NCBI GenBank assembly: GCA_949752795.1
Contig: OX457056.1
Coordinates: forward strand, 94,448,942 to 94,512,941
Direction of reading: 5' to 3'
Length of the DNA stretch: 64,000 nt
Source of the DNA: Hyperoodon ampullatus
Taxonomy: Eukaryota; Chordata; Mammalia; Artiodactyla; Ziphiidae
A program made the position numbers and the translations under genes. Shown in pieces: positions 20,261 through 32,489 of this stretch (position 1 is its first letter; each line of letters starts with the position of its first letter). Below the pieces are notes generated by a model. It made no database searches. It worked only from the letters and a program-made list of their open reading frames with translations, and was not told the origin of the DNA.

Positions 20261-21849
20261 AGTACCACTCATTTTCGTCGCCCCCGCCCTAGGGTCTCTG
20301 GGATAGAGGAGAATGGAATTAAAACGAGGCAAGTCCCTTCCCTTCTTTGGAAGCAATGAATGGGAGCTGGAGGGAAATGGCAAGCCAGGCGGCCCGAAGA
20401 GGCTGGGACGCCGGTTTTTACGCTGGACGGTGGCGATGCTCTGCCTGGGACGCCCCTTATGCACCTTCCCCGGGAAGCCTTCTCTGCCCCTCCCTCCTGT
20501 CCTAGCGCTCCAGTCACCACCTCGGTGCAAGCACCTCTGTTCTGTTCCCTTGCTCATCCTCACCTCCTGGCCCAACGCCCGGGGCATGTTAGAGCAACAC
20601 AAGTTCATGGTGGTGGTGTTCCCCAAATTCCTACCTGGTCTGAGACCTTTTAGGGAAAAGCGGTTGTCTGTTAAAGACGGTTAAGAAGAAAGGACTGCTG
20701 AGGCTTGACCACACTACATTTCTAACAGTTCTAGAAGGTCTCTGGCTGTCCTGTGGAATTCCAGTCCTAAGGTAACTCCCTTTCCTATGCATTTCTCCTG
20801 ATGTCACTCCCTAGCTGTTGCATTCTGATTTCCAGACTAACCTGACTTCTGCTATCCCTCTCCATACTTTCCTTCCTAAGTGGAAACATCCACGAAGCAG
20901 CTTCCTCCAGGGCACCAGCTGATACAGTTTTAATTTCCTTCTCCAGAAAGATGGAAGACGGATCTTGTTTGACCTCCTTTTGAAAGGAATGCTGAGGAAA
21001 GGGTAGAAAAGGAAGTACATTAACATTTCTTAAGGGACATCATTATGTCAGGCACTTTCCCGTGCTATTTCATTTAAAACGCACAGCACCTCTGGGATAT
21101 AAAAGTATTATGATTCTCATTTGATGATGCTTAGAGATATTAAACAATCTAAGGGTATCAGCATGTGAGGGAGCCACTGGCCATTCTACTCTCTGAAGGT
21201 GCTTCTCCTCTAAATCAGGGATTTTAATGTATCAGACATGCACTGTGCAACCCACCACAGGCAAGACATGTCCTTAAGGATACAACTTTTAGTAATCTTC
21301 CTAAAGGAAATTACAATTTAATAAAGGACCCCAAACCCACACTCAAATAGCTGTATTACAAGGCCCATTGGGATGGTGCTCTGGCAGAAATACAGAGAGG
21401 CAAGAGAATAACCCTGATAGATAAAGTGAAAAAATAATGCCTACCACTTTAAAGTTCCTTGTACCCATGAAGCCTGTGAGCAAGGCCAGATTATAGAGTC
21501 TGGTCCAGGTTCAAAGGTGGATGAGAATAGATTTGAGTCAAGGTTGTGTGTACCTTGATTTATCCCCAAAGTAGTAAAAAAGTAGTGCAAAGACTGTAAA
21601 TGAAATAAGGATGTCGGTGGGGGAAGAAGGCTCTGGTTTCCCGTTGCCTTCTTGTGTCTCCTGGAGGCGCAGTGAAAGATCACTAGTCTCAGCCACTTGT
21701 GTGGGGTGAGCTGTCAGTGAGAACAGAAAAACCTGAAAATAGTGGGCTCGATGCTTTTTATACCCCCAGCAGGTCAGGAAAAGAAATGACTTGTGTATTA
21801 CAAGGTTTTTTCCTGCATGAATCAGGCTGCTCTGGATGTTCCTGTACAT
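20261..21849. other. Promoter-flanking non-coding sequence with a MIR-like fragment
   Basis: GC content falls away from the CpG-rich block. About 21020-21180 resembles MIR ('TGTCAGGCACTTTCCCGTGC', 'ATTATGATTCTCATTTGATG'). The open frames at 20.2-20.7 kb look like by-products of high GC content. No gene recognised. Confidence 0.5.
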
Positions 21850-22315
21850 GGCCCTTGGTGCGCATATGTAAGAGTTTTCTGAGTTATATACCTAAGAATA
21901 GTTATTAGGTCATAGGGATATGACCTAAACTCTGGATTGTTTTCCAATATGTTGTACCAATTTACACTTCACTAGCAGTGCATGAAGTTTCCATTGCTGC
22001 ACATCCTTGCAAAAACCTTTGCCACCCTGGTGGGTGTGGTATCTCACTGTGGATTTAATTTGCAATTCCCACTACTAATGAGGATGAGTATCTTTTCACA
22101 AATGTATTGGCCATTATTGTTTTCTCTTCAGTGAAATGTCCATTTATCTCTGTTGCCCATTCTTCCCCTTTGGGTTGTTAGTTTTTTTCTTACCCATTAT
22201 AGAAATGCTTTATGCATCTGGAGCTTTTGTTGGTTAACTGTGTGGCAACTATTTCCTCCCTACATGTGGCTTTTCCTTTTACTCACTGTATATGAGTTGT
22301 TATTTTGAAGAAATG
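21850..22315 (-). mobile_element. Old L1 ORF2 C-terminal fragment, antisense
   Basis: 'CCAATATGTTGTACCAATTT', 'GCTGCACATCCTTGCAAAAA', 'GTGTGGTATCTCACTGTGGA' and 'CTTCAGTGAAATGTCCATTT' are antisense L1 ORF2 landmarks in the expected order. Diverged and truncated at both ends. Confidence 0.7.
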
Positions 22316-23744
22316 CTTAAGAAAAGACTTGCAGACAAATGGTCGTGCTATTGTGTGACTTGGATGATAAGAGAACATGGATGAGGCAATGAGGGAAAAT
22401 AGACACTTTATTTACCTAGGAGCTAAGTGGGGCGGGGGTGGGGTGTGGAATTCCACAAATATCTAAATGGGAAGAAGCTGATTCCCAAGGTTCCCTTTTG
22501 TCCAAATATTCCAAAGAAGCAAGATCCCTTATCTCTACAGTGGAGGCTTAACAATTTAGTTAGAAACATTCCAATCTGTATTTAGTTCACATTCATCTAA
22601 CATGAGTTTATACATCAGTATCTACCACCAGGTATACTGCAGCATCTAATGCATTCCTACTTACTCTGTTCAAGACTGAAAGTTTGATTCTTGGTACCAT
22701 GCTGATTCCTCTCACCTATTTATCTCTTGCAAATTGGCAACTGGACTGTGCTTTCTGTTTACAACCTGCAAGAATGAAGGCTCAATTAGATCATGGACCT
22801 ACAGATTAGTGAGACCTGCAAGCTTGTGACAGGGGTATCTAGAAAAGTCATCATGGAGAGCATTAGGAAGGGGAGGATGGTTGCATGTCAGGAGAATGGG
22901 AGAGTCAGCAACAGATGGAAACTCAGGCAGGCAGTAATTGGCAATAGCAAAGTCTAGTAAAGTCTAATAAAGAGACCCAGCTTTAGGAGCTGAGAGTAGG
23001 GGCAAGATCTGGAAGATTTAGGAGTTCTAGGCAAGATAGCCATGAATTCCTTCAAATAGTAATTGAGCACCTTCTAGGCTCCATTCTAGAAGTTTGGGAT
23101 ATAGCAGAGACCAAGTCAGTTAAAGTCTCTGCCTTCATGGAGTTGACAGATTTTCAAGGAGAGGTAGATAATAAGCAAGGAAAGAAAACAGAACAATTTC
23201 AGATAGCAGTAAATGCTATAAAGAAAACAGGGTAATGAAATGATAGAAGTTGACTGGGAGTTGGGGGAAAGATACTTGACACAGGATTATCTAGGGTTGC
23301 CTCTCTGAGGGGATGATATGAGAGGCCTGAAAGACAAGAAGAAACCAGAAAGATCTGTGAAAAAAGAGCCTCAGGCAATGGGACCATCAAGTGCAAAGGC
23401 CCTGAGGCAGAAACTGAAAGAAATGCCAAGACTGAAGTTTCCAGGAGCAGAAGGAAGCCAGTGTAACTGGCACAGAACTGGTACAGAGTAAGTGGAATAT
23501 GCGGAGCTGATGTTGGGAAGTAGGCAGGATAGGGTCCTGATCATTGAAAGGTCTTAGAGACCATGGGAAGGAGTTCAATTTTTTTCTCTAAGTAAAATGG
23601 GAAGTCTTTGAAGGATTTTAAGTAGAAGAGTGAGATGATTCGATTTACATTTGAAAAATATCACCCTGGCTTCAGTGGAGAACAGACTGTGGAGGACCCC
23701 AGTAGAAGCAGGGAGAACATGGTAGAAGTCCACACCAGAGCCAT
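22316..23744. other. Non-coding sequence with an unnamed ancient repeat
   Basis: About 23050-23160 ('CTCCATTCTAGAAGTTTGGG', 'CTCTGCCTTCATGGAGTTGA') and 23530-23700 ('GAAAGGTCTTAGAGACCATG', 'GATTTTAAGTAGAAGAGTGA') are stretches that I recognise as ancient mammalian interspersed repeat sequence, but I cannot assign a family. No gene recognised. Confidence 0.4.
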
Positions 23745-24115
23745 AAAACTGGAAGAAGTACTGATGCATGCTACAACATGGATGAACCTTGAAAACATTA
23801 TGTTAAGTGAAAGAAGTCAGACACAAAAGGTTTCAAATGGCATGATCCCATTTATACATAATATCCAGAAGAGGCAACTCCATACAGACAGAAAATAGAT
23901 CAGTAGTTTCCAGGGGCTGGGAAGAAAGAAGAGTGACTGCTCATAAGAATAGAGGATTCTTTTTAGGGGCATTCCTTTTAGGGTGATAAAAAGTGTTCTG
24001 GAATTAGACAGTGATGATGTGAATATACTAAAAATCATTGAAGTGTACACTTTAAAAGGATAAATTTTATGGTATTTTAATTACATCTCAATTTAAAGAA
24101 AAAAAGAAAGAAATT
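23745..24115 (+). mobile_element. Old L1 ORF2 end and 3' UTR, sense
   Basis: 'GGATGAACCTTGAAAACATT', 'GTGAAAGAAGTCAGACACAA', 'AGTAGTTTCCAGGGGCTGGG' and 'GAAGTGTACACTTTAAAAGG' give the L1M 3' end in sense orientation, closing in an A-rich tail near 24100. Same subfamily type as 11150-11551, but here the 3' end is complete. Confidence 0.75.
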
Positions 24116-24195
24116 CAGGCCAGATACGATGATGATGACCTGTGGCAGAGGATGGTGGCAGCCTCTGCAATTTAGCACAAGAAAAATTTGTCTAT

Positions 24196-24270
24196 TTTTG
24201 GCATTAAATATCCAAATTTTGTTATTTGACAAATAACAGTACAAAATAACAAATTTTGTTATTTAACAAG
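24196..24270 (+). repeat. Short imperfect tandem repeat with dyad symmetry
   Basis: 'AAATTTTGTTATTTGACAA' recurs about 40 bases on as 'AAATTTTGTTATTTAACAAG', each followed by a TAACAGT-type end. The halves TTGTTATTT and AAATAACA are also partial inverted repeats, so the block could form a hairpin. Confidence 0.6.
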
Positions 24271-24338
24271 TAACAGTCCTGGATGTTCTTGGTAACTATG
24301 AAATCCTCCTGTAGAACTTTGTGAAGGCATTCACCTAA

Positions 24339-24373
24339 GACATGTCTGTATCAATGACATGTCTGTATCATGC
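24339..24373 (+). repeat. 18-bp tandem duplication
   Basis: GACATGTCTGTATCA occurs twice in a row, separated by two or three bases. A simple local duplication in unassigned sequence. Confidence 0.7.
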
Positions 24374-25020
24374 TATAGTCATTAATTAATTTTTTCAGGG
24401 CAGAAAATATATACTTCATAAAACCCAGATGGAGAATGTTGGTCTTAATAGTCACTTTGATATAACTGTTATTTATGAATAGCATCATTATATAAATAAT
24501 GGCAAGTGGATTTTGTGATGACCTGTTCTAAACAGTTTATAGGACACTCACTCATTCAGGAAGCATTTATTAAGCCAGTGTCACCTGTAAGATTTATAGA
24601 CGAACAAAATGCTGAAAACTCTGCATCTTGTTTTATCTTTTCTAAGACCACCTGCACCTTGTCATGCATCTTCCCAATTTTCTGTTATTTACTGCTTAAG
24701 TTCATGCAGGATGATCCACTTAGAAATACCACCCTAATATCAAATTTGAAATTTAGAGAAAAGTTTTTGCTTAAGGGTATCTAATACTGAAGAGTAAAGT
24801 TCTGATGAGATTACAGAAGTTAAAAGCAAACTGCTCCAAAGACTCAATTTAGCCTTTGGTCTCTAAATAGAATTCAGGGGAGAGGCCAACTGTGGGGTTA
24901 CAGAGCACAGGTTCAAGTGGAGAGGGTCATTTGTGGCAATTACAAGAAAATGACCAAATGACTGGGGGTCTATTTGCTTCTGAAGATGGGTATCTATTAT
25001 TTAGTGACAAGGATACTTTT

Positions 25021-25104
25021 CAGCTCTTTCCACAAACAACTTTGGCATCTGGATGAAATTCCCAGCTCTTTCCACAAACAACTTTGGCATCTGGATGAAA
25101 TTCC
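25021..25104 (+). repeat. Perfect 42-bp tandem duplication
   Basis: The unit at 25021-25062, which starts CAGCTCTTTCCACAAACAAC, is repeated without change at 25063-25104. The absence of mismatches suggests a recent event, or an assembly artefact. Confidence 0.9.
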
Positions 25105-28100
25105 CAGTTTATAACTTATGTTTGCCTTCTCTTTGAACAATAGTATTTCATACATTTTATAATAACTCCAATAATCCTAACTTTTCCTTTTCCCATCTGT
25201 GTTTTCAAACTAGGTAGATATCGACCTCTCTGATTCCAGGAAAATATGTTGACTCAGAACGACTTTTGGATGAACTACAGGTGTACTGAGAAATCAACGC
25301 AGGAAAAACACTCTTCTAAGAGACGAGAAAAGAATAATGAATACAAGAAATGGAGGACCACAGACCAAATACATCTACATTTCTTAAGGCTTTCTGTTGT
25401 AGGATAATTAACTTTGCCCTGATAATGATGTAGTAGCTCACAAAATTTAAGAAATGCAACATCATTCTTTATGGGAGAGGGAAACTCTTCTTATTTTCTC
25501 TAATTATTTGATAAAATTTATTTTAAACAGTTTACAGGAATAAAAGTCCTTCCGCTTGAGGTTGTTTTTCAGGTTCATCCGATGCACATAATGAGTGTGA
25601 TGTGGACTAATGGTGAATAAAAGATTTGTATGTTCAAGAGACATTCTTGCTAATGTCTTTGCAAAAGGAGCTACATTTCATCTCTTCAATCTCTTGCATT
25701 CAGGAGGAGCTGTGGGTGGAGATACTGTTGGTGAATTCTCTAAGTACAGGCCAGAGAAGGTTGCCATGCAGCCTGAAAGCAGCATAGATTTATCGCAGAG
25801 AGACTTTAGAGATAAATTCCTTTTGAGAAAAGTAATAAGAGAATTTCTTAAAAAGCAAAAAGTCAATAACTTTTTGCAGTTACACTGATGCCCACAAGGC
25901 TAGATTTTCACATGATAGATGTTCCGAGGGTAAAGCCATTATAGAAATGCAGCACTGTTATTACTAATTTGAAACATGACGTTAAAAAAAATTCCAATCC
26001 GTTGAAGGCAGAATCTTTCTCCGTTCCTTAAATTGCAATTAAAATATTTATACATACTAATGAAAGATTTATTAGATTTTCTTGACATGCTTATGAATCA
26101 CATCGTGGCAAAGCTGGCAGCAAAACAGATACTTCCAGACATAGGAAGTTTTATAAAAATGGAACCTAAAGTTAAATGACAGTTAAAAAATACAAGGCTA
26201 AAGTAAAATTTATTATTTCTACACAATAAGTTGTACAACCATTTTTTATCACTAGACTTGTTTTTCAATCTATTTAAAAATGAGTCAAAACGATTATATT
26301 TTCTAAAGACATCTGTATTTATGAAAAAATATGTAATTTCTTTACACAGGTGTGTTAAAATAAAATTTTTTACTGCGTTTGGTCAAAGGTAATTGAAAGA
26401 AAGGAAAAGAAAATTGATATTATTTGATCTTTTAAAAAATGCTAAAATAAAATAATCAAAAGAGACCTGGAATGAGTTTCTGAATATAAAAATAAGTGCC
26501 ATTTCAGTTAGTATTATAAAAGGAGAAATCACTACTCATTTTATCTCTAGTGTCTCAAATACTTTTAGCTCTGATTTTTTAAGTGGACCATAACAGATAT
26601 GAACTGCTCAATGTATACGGATGTATGTCATGTTGATCTAAATTAAATACTAGAAATTTAAGACATTTCTGAGAAGAATAAAATTAGTCAATGTTGAGTA
26701 GTTCATTCTCTTTGTTCATCTATGAAGTGATCAAATCCCTTTTTCTCAAAAATGAATCACAGGTCCTTTTTTCTGTTTTCACCCATTAGTACATATGTAA
26801 GCTACTTTCAGTCTTGAGTTTCAACCCTGATTTCAGAGTTTTTAAACAGCTTAAAGGGAAAAAGCAGAAGTAGGCAAAATAATAGATTTACTTCCTAGAG
26901 AAAACTGAAAAATAAAATTAAGGCAATCATTGCCTTAATTCAGTGTGTTTCCAAGCAGATCAACCCTGATATTCTCATCATGACATCCATATGTTTAATG
27001 GTTTAACTACCAACACTTGATTTTTGGCAATTGTAGTTGATCAATAAAAATAATTTGAACTTCTTTTTCTCATCCTTCTATCCTCCTGTACTTTTATTCT
27101 CTTTAAAAATATACCAAAGAATTGCCTTCAACTCCTTTCCTATCCTACCACATTATACTCTATCATACAATAGAGACCTTCAGGAATGCTGAGTAAATTC
27201 TATATTGGGCAAAGCATTCAAGGCAAATATGTTACATAATTGATGATGTCTCCCTTCCCTGATCCCTGGATAGTAAATAGCACCCTCTTCCTCTCAGCAC
27301 TTCCCGTCTCCTTTACACACCTTTTTCTCCTTAACACTTATTACCACCTGACATCATACTAGATATTTCTATCTATAGAGTTGTTGGTTTGTTTTTTATT
27401 TGTCTCCCTTTGCTAGGAGAATACCAACTCAGGTTTTTTATCCTTTTAAAAACACTTATAGTCACTTTCATATTGTTCTATAACTCAAGTTCTCGGTGTT
27501 AAGAGTACTTGGCATGCAATAAGCACAAAAATATATATACATGAATAAGGAAAATAAAAAACTGATCTATAAAACTTTCATTTATAATAGTATACAACCT
27601 TTAAGCACATATCTACTCTATAAATGGTGATACACCCTATAACTATATTGGAATGATAAAGCGATCTTTCATTGTCCTGGGTTCTGTTTCCTATTCTGAC
27701 ATAGTGAGTGTGGGAGACTTGAGAAGATGGAATTTATAAAGAAAAGAGTCAATCAGCATATGGTAGAAAATAAACATAAATATAGAAATGCTGTTAGACA
27801 CTGGGATTATGTAACCAGGAGAGCAAGAATTCTTGGAGGCAGTATGACCTCATGATTGAGAACTTGAGCAGAGGACCTGGACAATCTAGCTCTTGATTCA
27901 GAGCAGCACCACCTACTAGCAGCAAGACATTGTGATACTAATTGACCTTTGAAAGATCCAGTTTTGATTATCTGTAAACTAAGAGTGCGTAAATTTTTTT
28001 TGCCTGCATAACATCCCTTCCTTTGGAAAACCATTCCTTTTTCTGTAAGAATCTCACATGATTCACGGATTGATCCCTGAATTTGCCCCAAAGCTATAGC

Positions 28101-28689
28101 ACAGGCTTTCTCTTTCTCTGTGAGTCTGACATACATGGACCATGTAGGTTACCACGTGCAGAGAGGCTGTCTTGGAATGATACCAATTAGCCATGAGAAA
28201 TGGAGAGACAGAGAAAGAGAGAGAGATGGAAATTGTTATACATGCTGACATCTGGCCAGGCCTGAAGCCAGGTCATCCTTTGACGTTCAGAGTTAAGTAA
28301 ATCAAAAATTTCCATTTTTCTTTTAAGTTGGGATTCTTACATTTGCAGCAGTAACCGGCATGAAATAAGTGCACAGTAAGTTTTACTATGTTGGTGATGA
28401 CTAACAAGTGGATGAGGAAGAGAAATCATTAAATAGAAGAGAGGGTTTTGAAAACTTCTTCTAAAGTTTTACTCCATTTTTGTGTATTTCATAATGAAGA
28501 GTGTCAATGCTGAGAATAGGAAGAACAGACACAAGAATGAGGAGAATTCATTTACTTCCATGAAACTTTCAAGATCTAGACCCACCAATTTTTCAGGAAG
28601 GCAGAAGGAGGAGATGGGACAAATGACTACAATAGTCTTTTACCATCCAGACCTCTTACTAAACACACAGCCCAAGCTCTCATAAACTT
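25105..28689. other. Unassigned non-coding sequence
   Basis: About 3.6 kb with no recognised gene. A 92-codon plus-strand frame (25610-25888, starting MVNKRFVCSRDILANV) has no motif or family that I recognise and is most likely chance. About 27240-27540 has the flavour of a decayed L2 3' region ('CTTTGCTAGGAGAATACC', 'CTTGGCATGCAATAAGCAC'). Confidence 0.45.
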
Positions 28690-29713
28690 CTTAACTTTTT
28701 ATTTTGAAATAATTATAGATTCACAAGAAGTTGCCAAACAATTTACAGAGAAGTCCTATGTGTTCTTTGCTTATTTTCTCCCAAAGGTAATTTCTTGTAT
28801 AATTATAGAACAACATCAAAATCAGGAAAGTGACATTGGCACAATCCATAGAGCTTATTCAGATTTCACCAGTTTTACGTGTACTCGTGTTTGTGTGTGT
28901 GTGTGTGTGTGTGTAGTTCTATGTAATTTGTGGTTCTATGCAAATCTGTGCAATTTATGAATTGCACAGATTCTTATAACCACCATCACAATCAAGACAC
29001 AGAGCAATTCCATCACCACAAAGCTCCCTTGTACTACCCTTTTTTAGCCATACTCACCCCTCTCCTCATCCCTAACTCCAGCAGCCACCTGCTTTTCCTT
29101 TTATTTTGTTATTTTAAGAATGTTACATAAATGGAATCATATACTATGTTACCTTTGGAGAATGTCTTCCCCCCCCACCTCAGCATAATTCCCTTGGGAT
29201 CCATTTAAATTGTTATCTATTACCAGAAGGTTGTTCCTTTTTATTATATTACATTTAACCATTCACCTACAGAAGGGCATCCAGTTTTGGGCTATTGTGA
29301 ATAAAGCTGCTGTGAACATTTGTGTACCGTTTTTGTGTTGATGTAAGTTTTCACTTCCGTGAGATAAATGCCCTAGAGTGCAATTGCTGGGTCATATGGT
29401 AAGTGCTTATTTAATTTTATAAGAGATTGACAAACTATTTTCCAGAGTGGCAGTACCATATTACTTTCCCATCAGCAAAGAGTGATCCAGTTTCTCTGTA
29501 TCCTTTCCAGCACTTGATGTTACTGTTATTTTTGTTTTTATCTCAGCCATTCTGATAGGTGTATAGTGATATCTTGTTGTGGGTTTAACTTGCACTTTCC
29601 TAATAGCCATTGATGTTGTGCATCTTTTCATTTGCTTGTTTGCCATCTGTATGTTCCCTTCAGTGAAATGTGTGCTAATGTCTTTTGCCCATTTTCTAAT
29701 TAGATCCAGTTTT
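28690..29713 (-). mobile_element. Old L1 3' UTR and ORF2 end, antisense
   Basis: Starts with an antisense 3' UTR ('TAGATTCACAAGAAGTTGCC', 'AATTTCTTGTATAATTATAG') and runs into ORF2 C-terminal coding sequence; on the minus strand the frame to 29461 holds WAKDISTHFTEGNIQMANKQ. A (GT)n microsatellite lies inside at about 28891-28914. The SINE at 29714-29923 interrupts it, and it continues to the right. Confidence 0.7.
28891..28914 (+). repeat. (GT)n microsatellite
   Basis: About 11-12 GT units within the antisense L1 3' UTR. Confidence 0.9.
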
Positions 29714-29923
29714 TTTTTTGTTTTTTTTTTTGCTGTACGTGGGCCCCTCACTGCTGTGGCCTCTCCCGTTGCAGAGCACAGGCTCCGGACGCGCAGGCTC
29801 AGTGGCCATGGCTCACGGGCCCAGCCGCTCTGCGGCATGTGGGATCCTCCCGGACCGGGGCACGAACCCATGTCCCCTGCATCGGCAGGCGGACTCTCAA
29901 CCACTGCGCCACCAGGGAAGCCC
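29714..29923 (-). mobile_element. CHR-type tRNA-derived SINE, short form
   Basis: Flanks TAGATCCAGTTTT (29701-29713) and TAGATTCAGTTTT (29924-29936) are a 13-bp target duplication with one change, inside old L1 ORF2. The tail on the plus strand is poly(T) interrupted by one G. Confidence 0.92.
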
Positions 29924-29936
29924 TAGATTCAGTTTT

Positions 29937-30752
29937 GAGAGCTCTTTCTGTATTCTAGATACAAGGTCTTATGTTGAATATGTGATTCACAAACATTTTC
30001 TTCCAGTTTGCAGCTTGGCCCTTCATCCTCCTCATAAAAAGCAAACTTTTAAATTTTTTTGAAATCTAGAATATTTTAATTTTTATTAAAAATTTTCATT
30101 GAGGTATAATTGATGTACAATATAAGTTTCAGGTATACAACATAGTGATTCACAATTTTTAAAGGTTATACCCCATTTATAATTATTATAAGATATTGGT
30201 TATATTACCTGTGTTGTACAATATATCCTTGTAGCTTATTTATTTTATACATAGTTGTTTGTACCTCTTAATCCCCTATCCCAACTTGCCCCTCCCCTCT
30301 TCTCTCCCCACTGGTAACCACTAGTTTGTTCTCTATAACTGTGAGTCTGTTTCTTTTTTGTTATATTCACAGTTTGTTTTATCTTTTAGATTCCACATAG
30401 AAGTGATATCATACAGTGCAAAAATTTTAATTTTGGTTAGATGCAATTTATCACATTTCTCCTTTTAGGAGTCATGCCTTTGGTGCCAACTCTGAAAGCT
30501 TTTTGCCCAGTCCTAGGTTCTGAAGATTTTTCTCTTAAATATAAAAGTTTTATATTTTTGTATTTTATTTTTAATTAAGTCTGTGATTATTTTTAAGTTA
30601 ATTTTTACATAAAGTATAAAGTTTAACTCAAGATTCTTTGTTTTTTCTTTCTTTCTTTCTTTCTTTTTTTTTTTTTTTTTTTTTTTGCCTATGGATGTCT
30701 AACTGCTCCAGCACTGTTTTTTGAAAAAACTCTCATAAATTGTTCTTAATAG
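29937..30752 (-). mobile_element. Nested antisense L1 pieces
   Basis: The older L1 ORF2 resumes after the SINE (29937-30060) and again at about 30420-30750 ('CTCCTTTTAGGAGTCATGCC', 'CCTATGGATGTCTAACTGCT'). Between them, about 30070-30415 is a separate antisense L1 3' UTR ('TTGAGGTATAATTGATGTAC', 'CAGGTATACAACATAGTGAT', 'CCCCACTGGTAACCACTAG') that inserted into the older copy. A (CTTT)n/poly(T) run lies at about 30645-30686. Confidence 0.7.
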
Positions 30753-31048
30753 TTTTTTTAAAATTTATTTTATTTATTTGTTTTTGGCTGCATTGGGTCT
30801 TCATTGCTGCGTGCAGGTTTTCTCTAGTTGCTGTGAGTGGAGTCTACTCTTCGTTGCAGTGCGTGGGTTTCTCATTGCAGTGGCTGCTCTTGTTGCAGAG
30901 CCCCGGCTCTAGGCGTGCAGGCTCAGTAGTTGTGGCGCATGGGCTTAGTTGCTCCGCGGCATGTGGGATCTTCCCGGACCAGGGCTCAAACCCGTGTCTC
31001 CCGCATTGGCAGGCGGATTCTTAACCACTGTGCCACTAAGGAAGCCCT
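30753..31048 (-). mobile_element. CHR-type tRNA-derived SINE, long form
   Basis: The reverse complement of the long SINE: A-rich tail at the left, a body with 'GGCTGCATTGGGTCTTCATT', and a head ending 'CACTAAGGAAGCCCTAT' near 31048. It sits in the old antisense L1, whose text continues on both sides. A CATAAA-containing match on the two flanks may be a worn target duplication. Confidence 0.88.
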
Positions 31049-31278
31049 ATCATAAACTTTTAAGAATATTAAATTGCCTTTGATTGTGTTTTCATCCTTT
31101 TGGTATTATTTTAAAAGCTGTTCAGAAAGTGGGATAACCACTTTTTATTCAAAGTCAATTTAGGATAATATTGTTTGCTTTGATTAGATTTTACTGTATC
31201 TGCAGCCTCTGAAAGCCATTTTTGCTAACAGATCAATTGCATCTCATTACACCTCAGGAAAGGGAACAGCAGCGGCGT

Positions 31279-31321
31279 GCCCCCCACCCCCCCACCCCCC
31301 CACCCCCGCAAAAAAAAAAAA
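31279..31321 (+). repeat. C-rich tract followed by poly(A)
   Basis: Runs of five to seven C separated by single A bases at about 31279-31307, then about 13 A. The complement has four or more G runs and could form a G-quadruplex. Confidence 0.8.
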
Positions 31322-31491
31322 ATGCTGTGAACTTTTCCAGACTAGAGAAAAATGCTGCTTGTAAAAATAATAATATCCATGTCCCAAGGGTCCCATCATT
31401 TAGCCTAGTTTCTTCCTCTTCAACAAAACCTGGCATTTATATGGGAATTAATGCGATCGCAAGAAAAATCAACACCTCAAGCATTACATGG

Positions 31492-31569
31492 AAACTGTTT
31501 TCAAAAAGTCCATGTAAGGAATAAGTCAGTAAACTGTTTTCAAAAAGCCCATGTAAGGAATAAGTCAGT
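31492..31569 (+). repeat. 39-bp tandem duplication
   Basis: The unit at 31492-31530, starting AAACTGTTTTCAAAAAG, is repeated at 31531-31569 with a single T to C change. Non-coding as far as I can see. Confidence 0.9.
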
Positions 31570-32489
31570 TTACTGTAAGTGTAGATCAAAACATATGCTG
31601 GGACAAGACTTTATTTTCAAGAAAACATACTCCATTTAGAACTTGAAAATGTCAAAGGAAAGAACTGTGTGATCCTTCCGTCAAATGGAAAACTATACTG
31701 GGAAGTGAGTATGGGTCTGGAGATGGATGAGATAATAGTCTCTTTTCCCCTGCGTCCAACACAAAGACCTTTACAATCCTCGGGAAAATTTGTGCAGGTT
31801 TGTGAATACCCTAGAGAAAGAAATCAATCCGTCAGAAGACAGGCGAATTACACACTGCTGCTGCACACATGTATGTCCTTTACCTAACTGTGGCTTAGAT
31901 ATGAACACGATGGAATGGCATCAGATAGTATGCTTGGGGCTTCAAAATCCAATATGGTTGATTTACTAAGATTTATAGCTGCAAATTTGACCATTTCCTC
32001 AGCAATATATGCCTGTGAAATGATGATGATGATATAGCACTTTATATATATTATTTCACTCAGAGGCGGTTGCAAAAAAAGATAAAAAGAAATACACCAA
32101 AATGGTGATTGTGATTGTTTTTATTTTCTCTCAATTTCACACGTTTTACAATGTGGTCAATTTACCTTTTAAATTAGAAATACATGTTCATATTCAAAAG
32201 ATCATCAAGCTATACACTGAACACTTTGCATTTTATCATATGTAAATTATTTCTTTAAAAAGTACTGAAAAAATGGAGTGAAGGAAATGCATGTGCAAAA
32301 CACACACTACCTATAAATCAACTCTGTTACTTTTCTTGAGGAAAAAAAAGACTTATGAGACATACCAGTTAAGGGCAATGTATGGAATTTGTTTAGATAC
32401 TAATTCAAACCAATCAATTATATACAAATAAACAATTAGGGGATTCAGAACTGAATATTCTATAGTATTAAGGGAAGTATTGTTATGAT
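31570..32489. other. Unassigned non-coding sequence
   Basis: No gene, RNA or repeat recognised. AT-rich, with short open frames only. Confidence 0.45.

Noticed and set aside
20207..20684. Several overlapping frames of 80-140 codons on both strands just upstream of the promoter
   Set aside because: All frames are open together because of base composition, and none has a familiar domain or supported splice sites.
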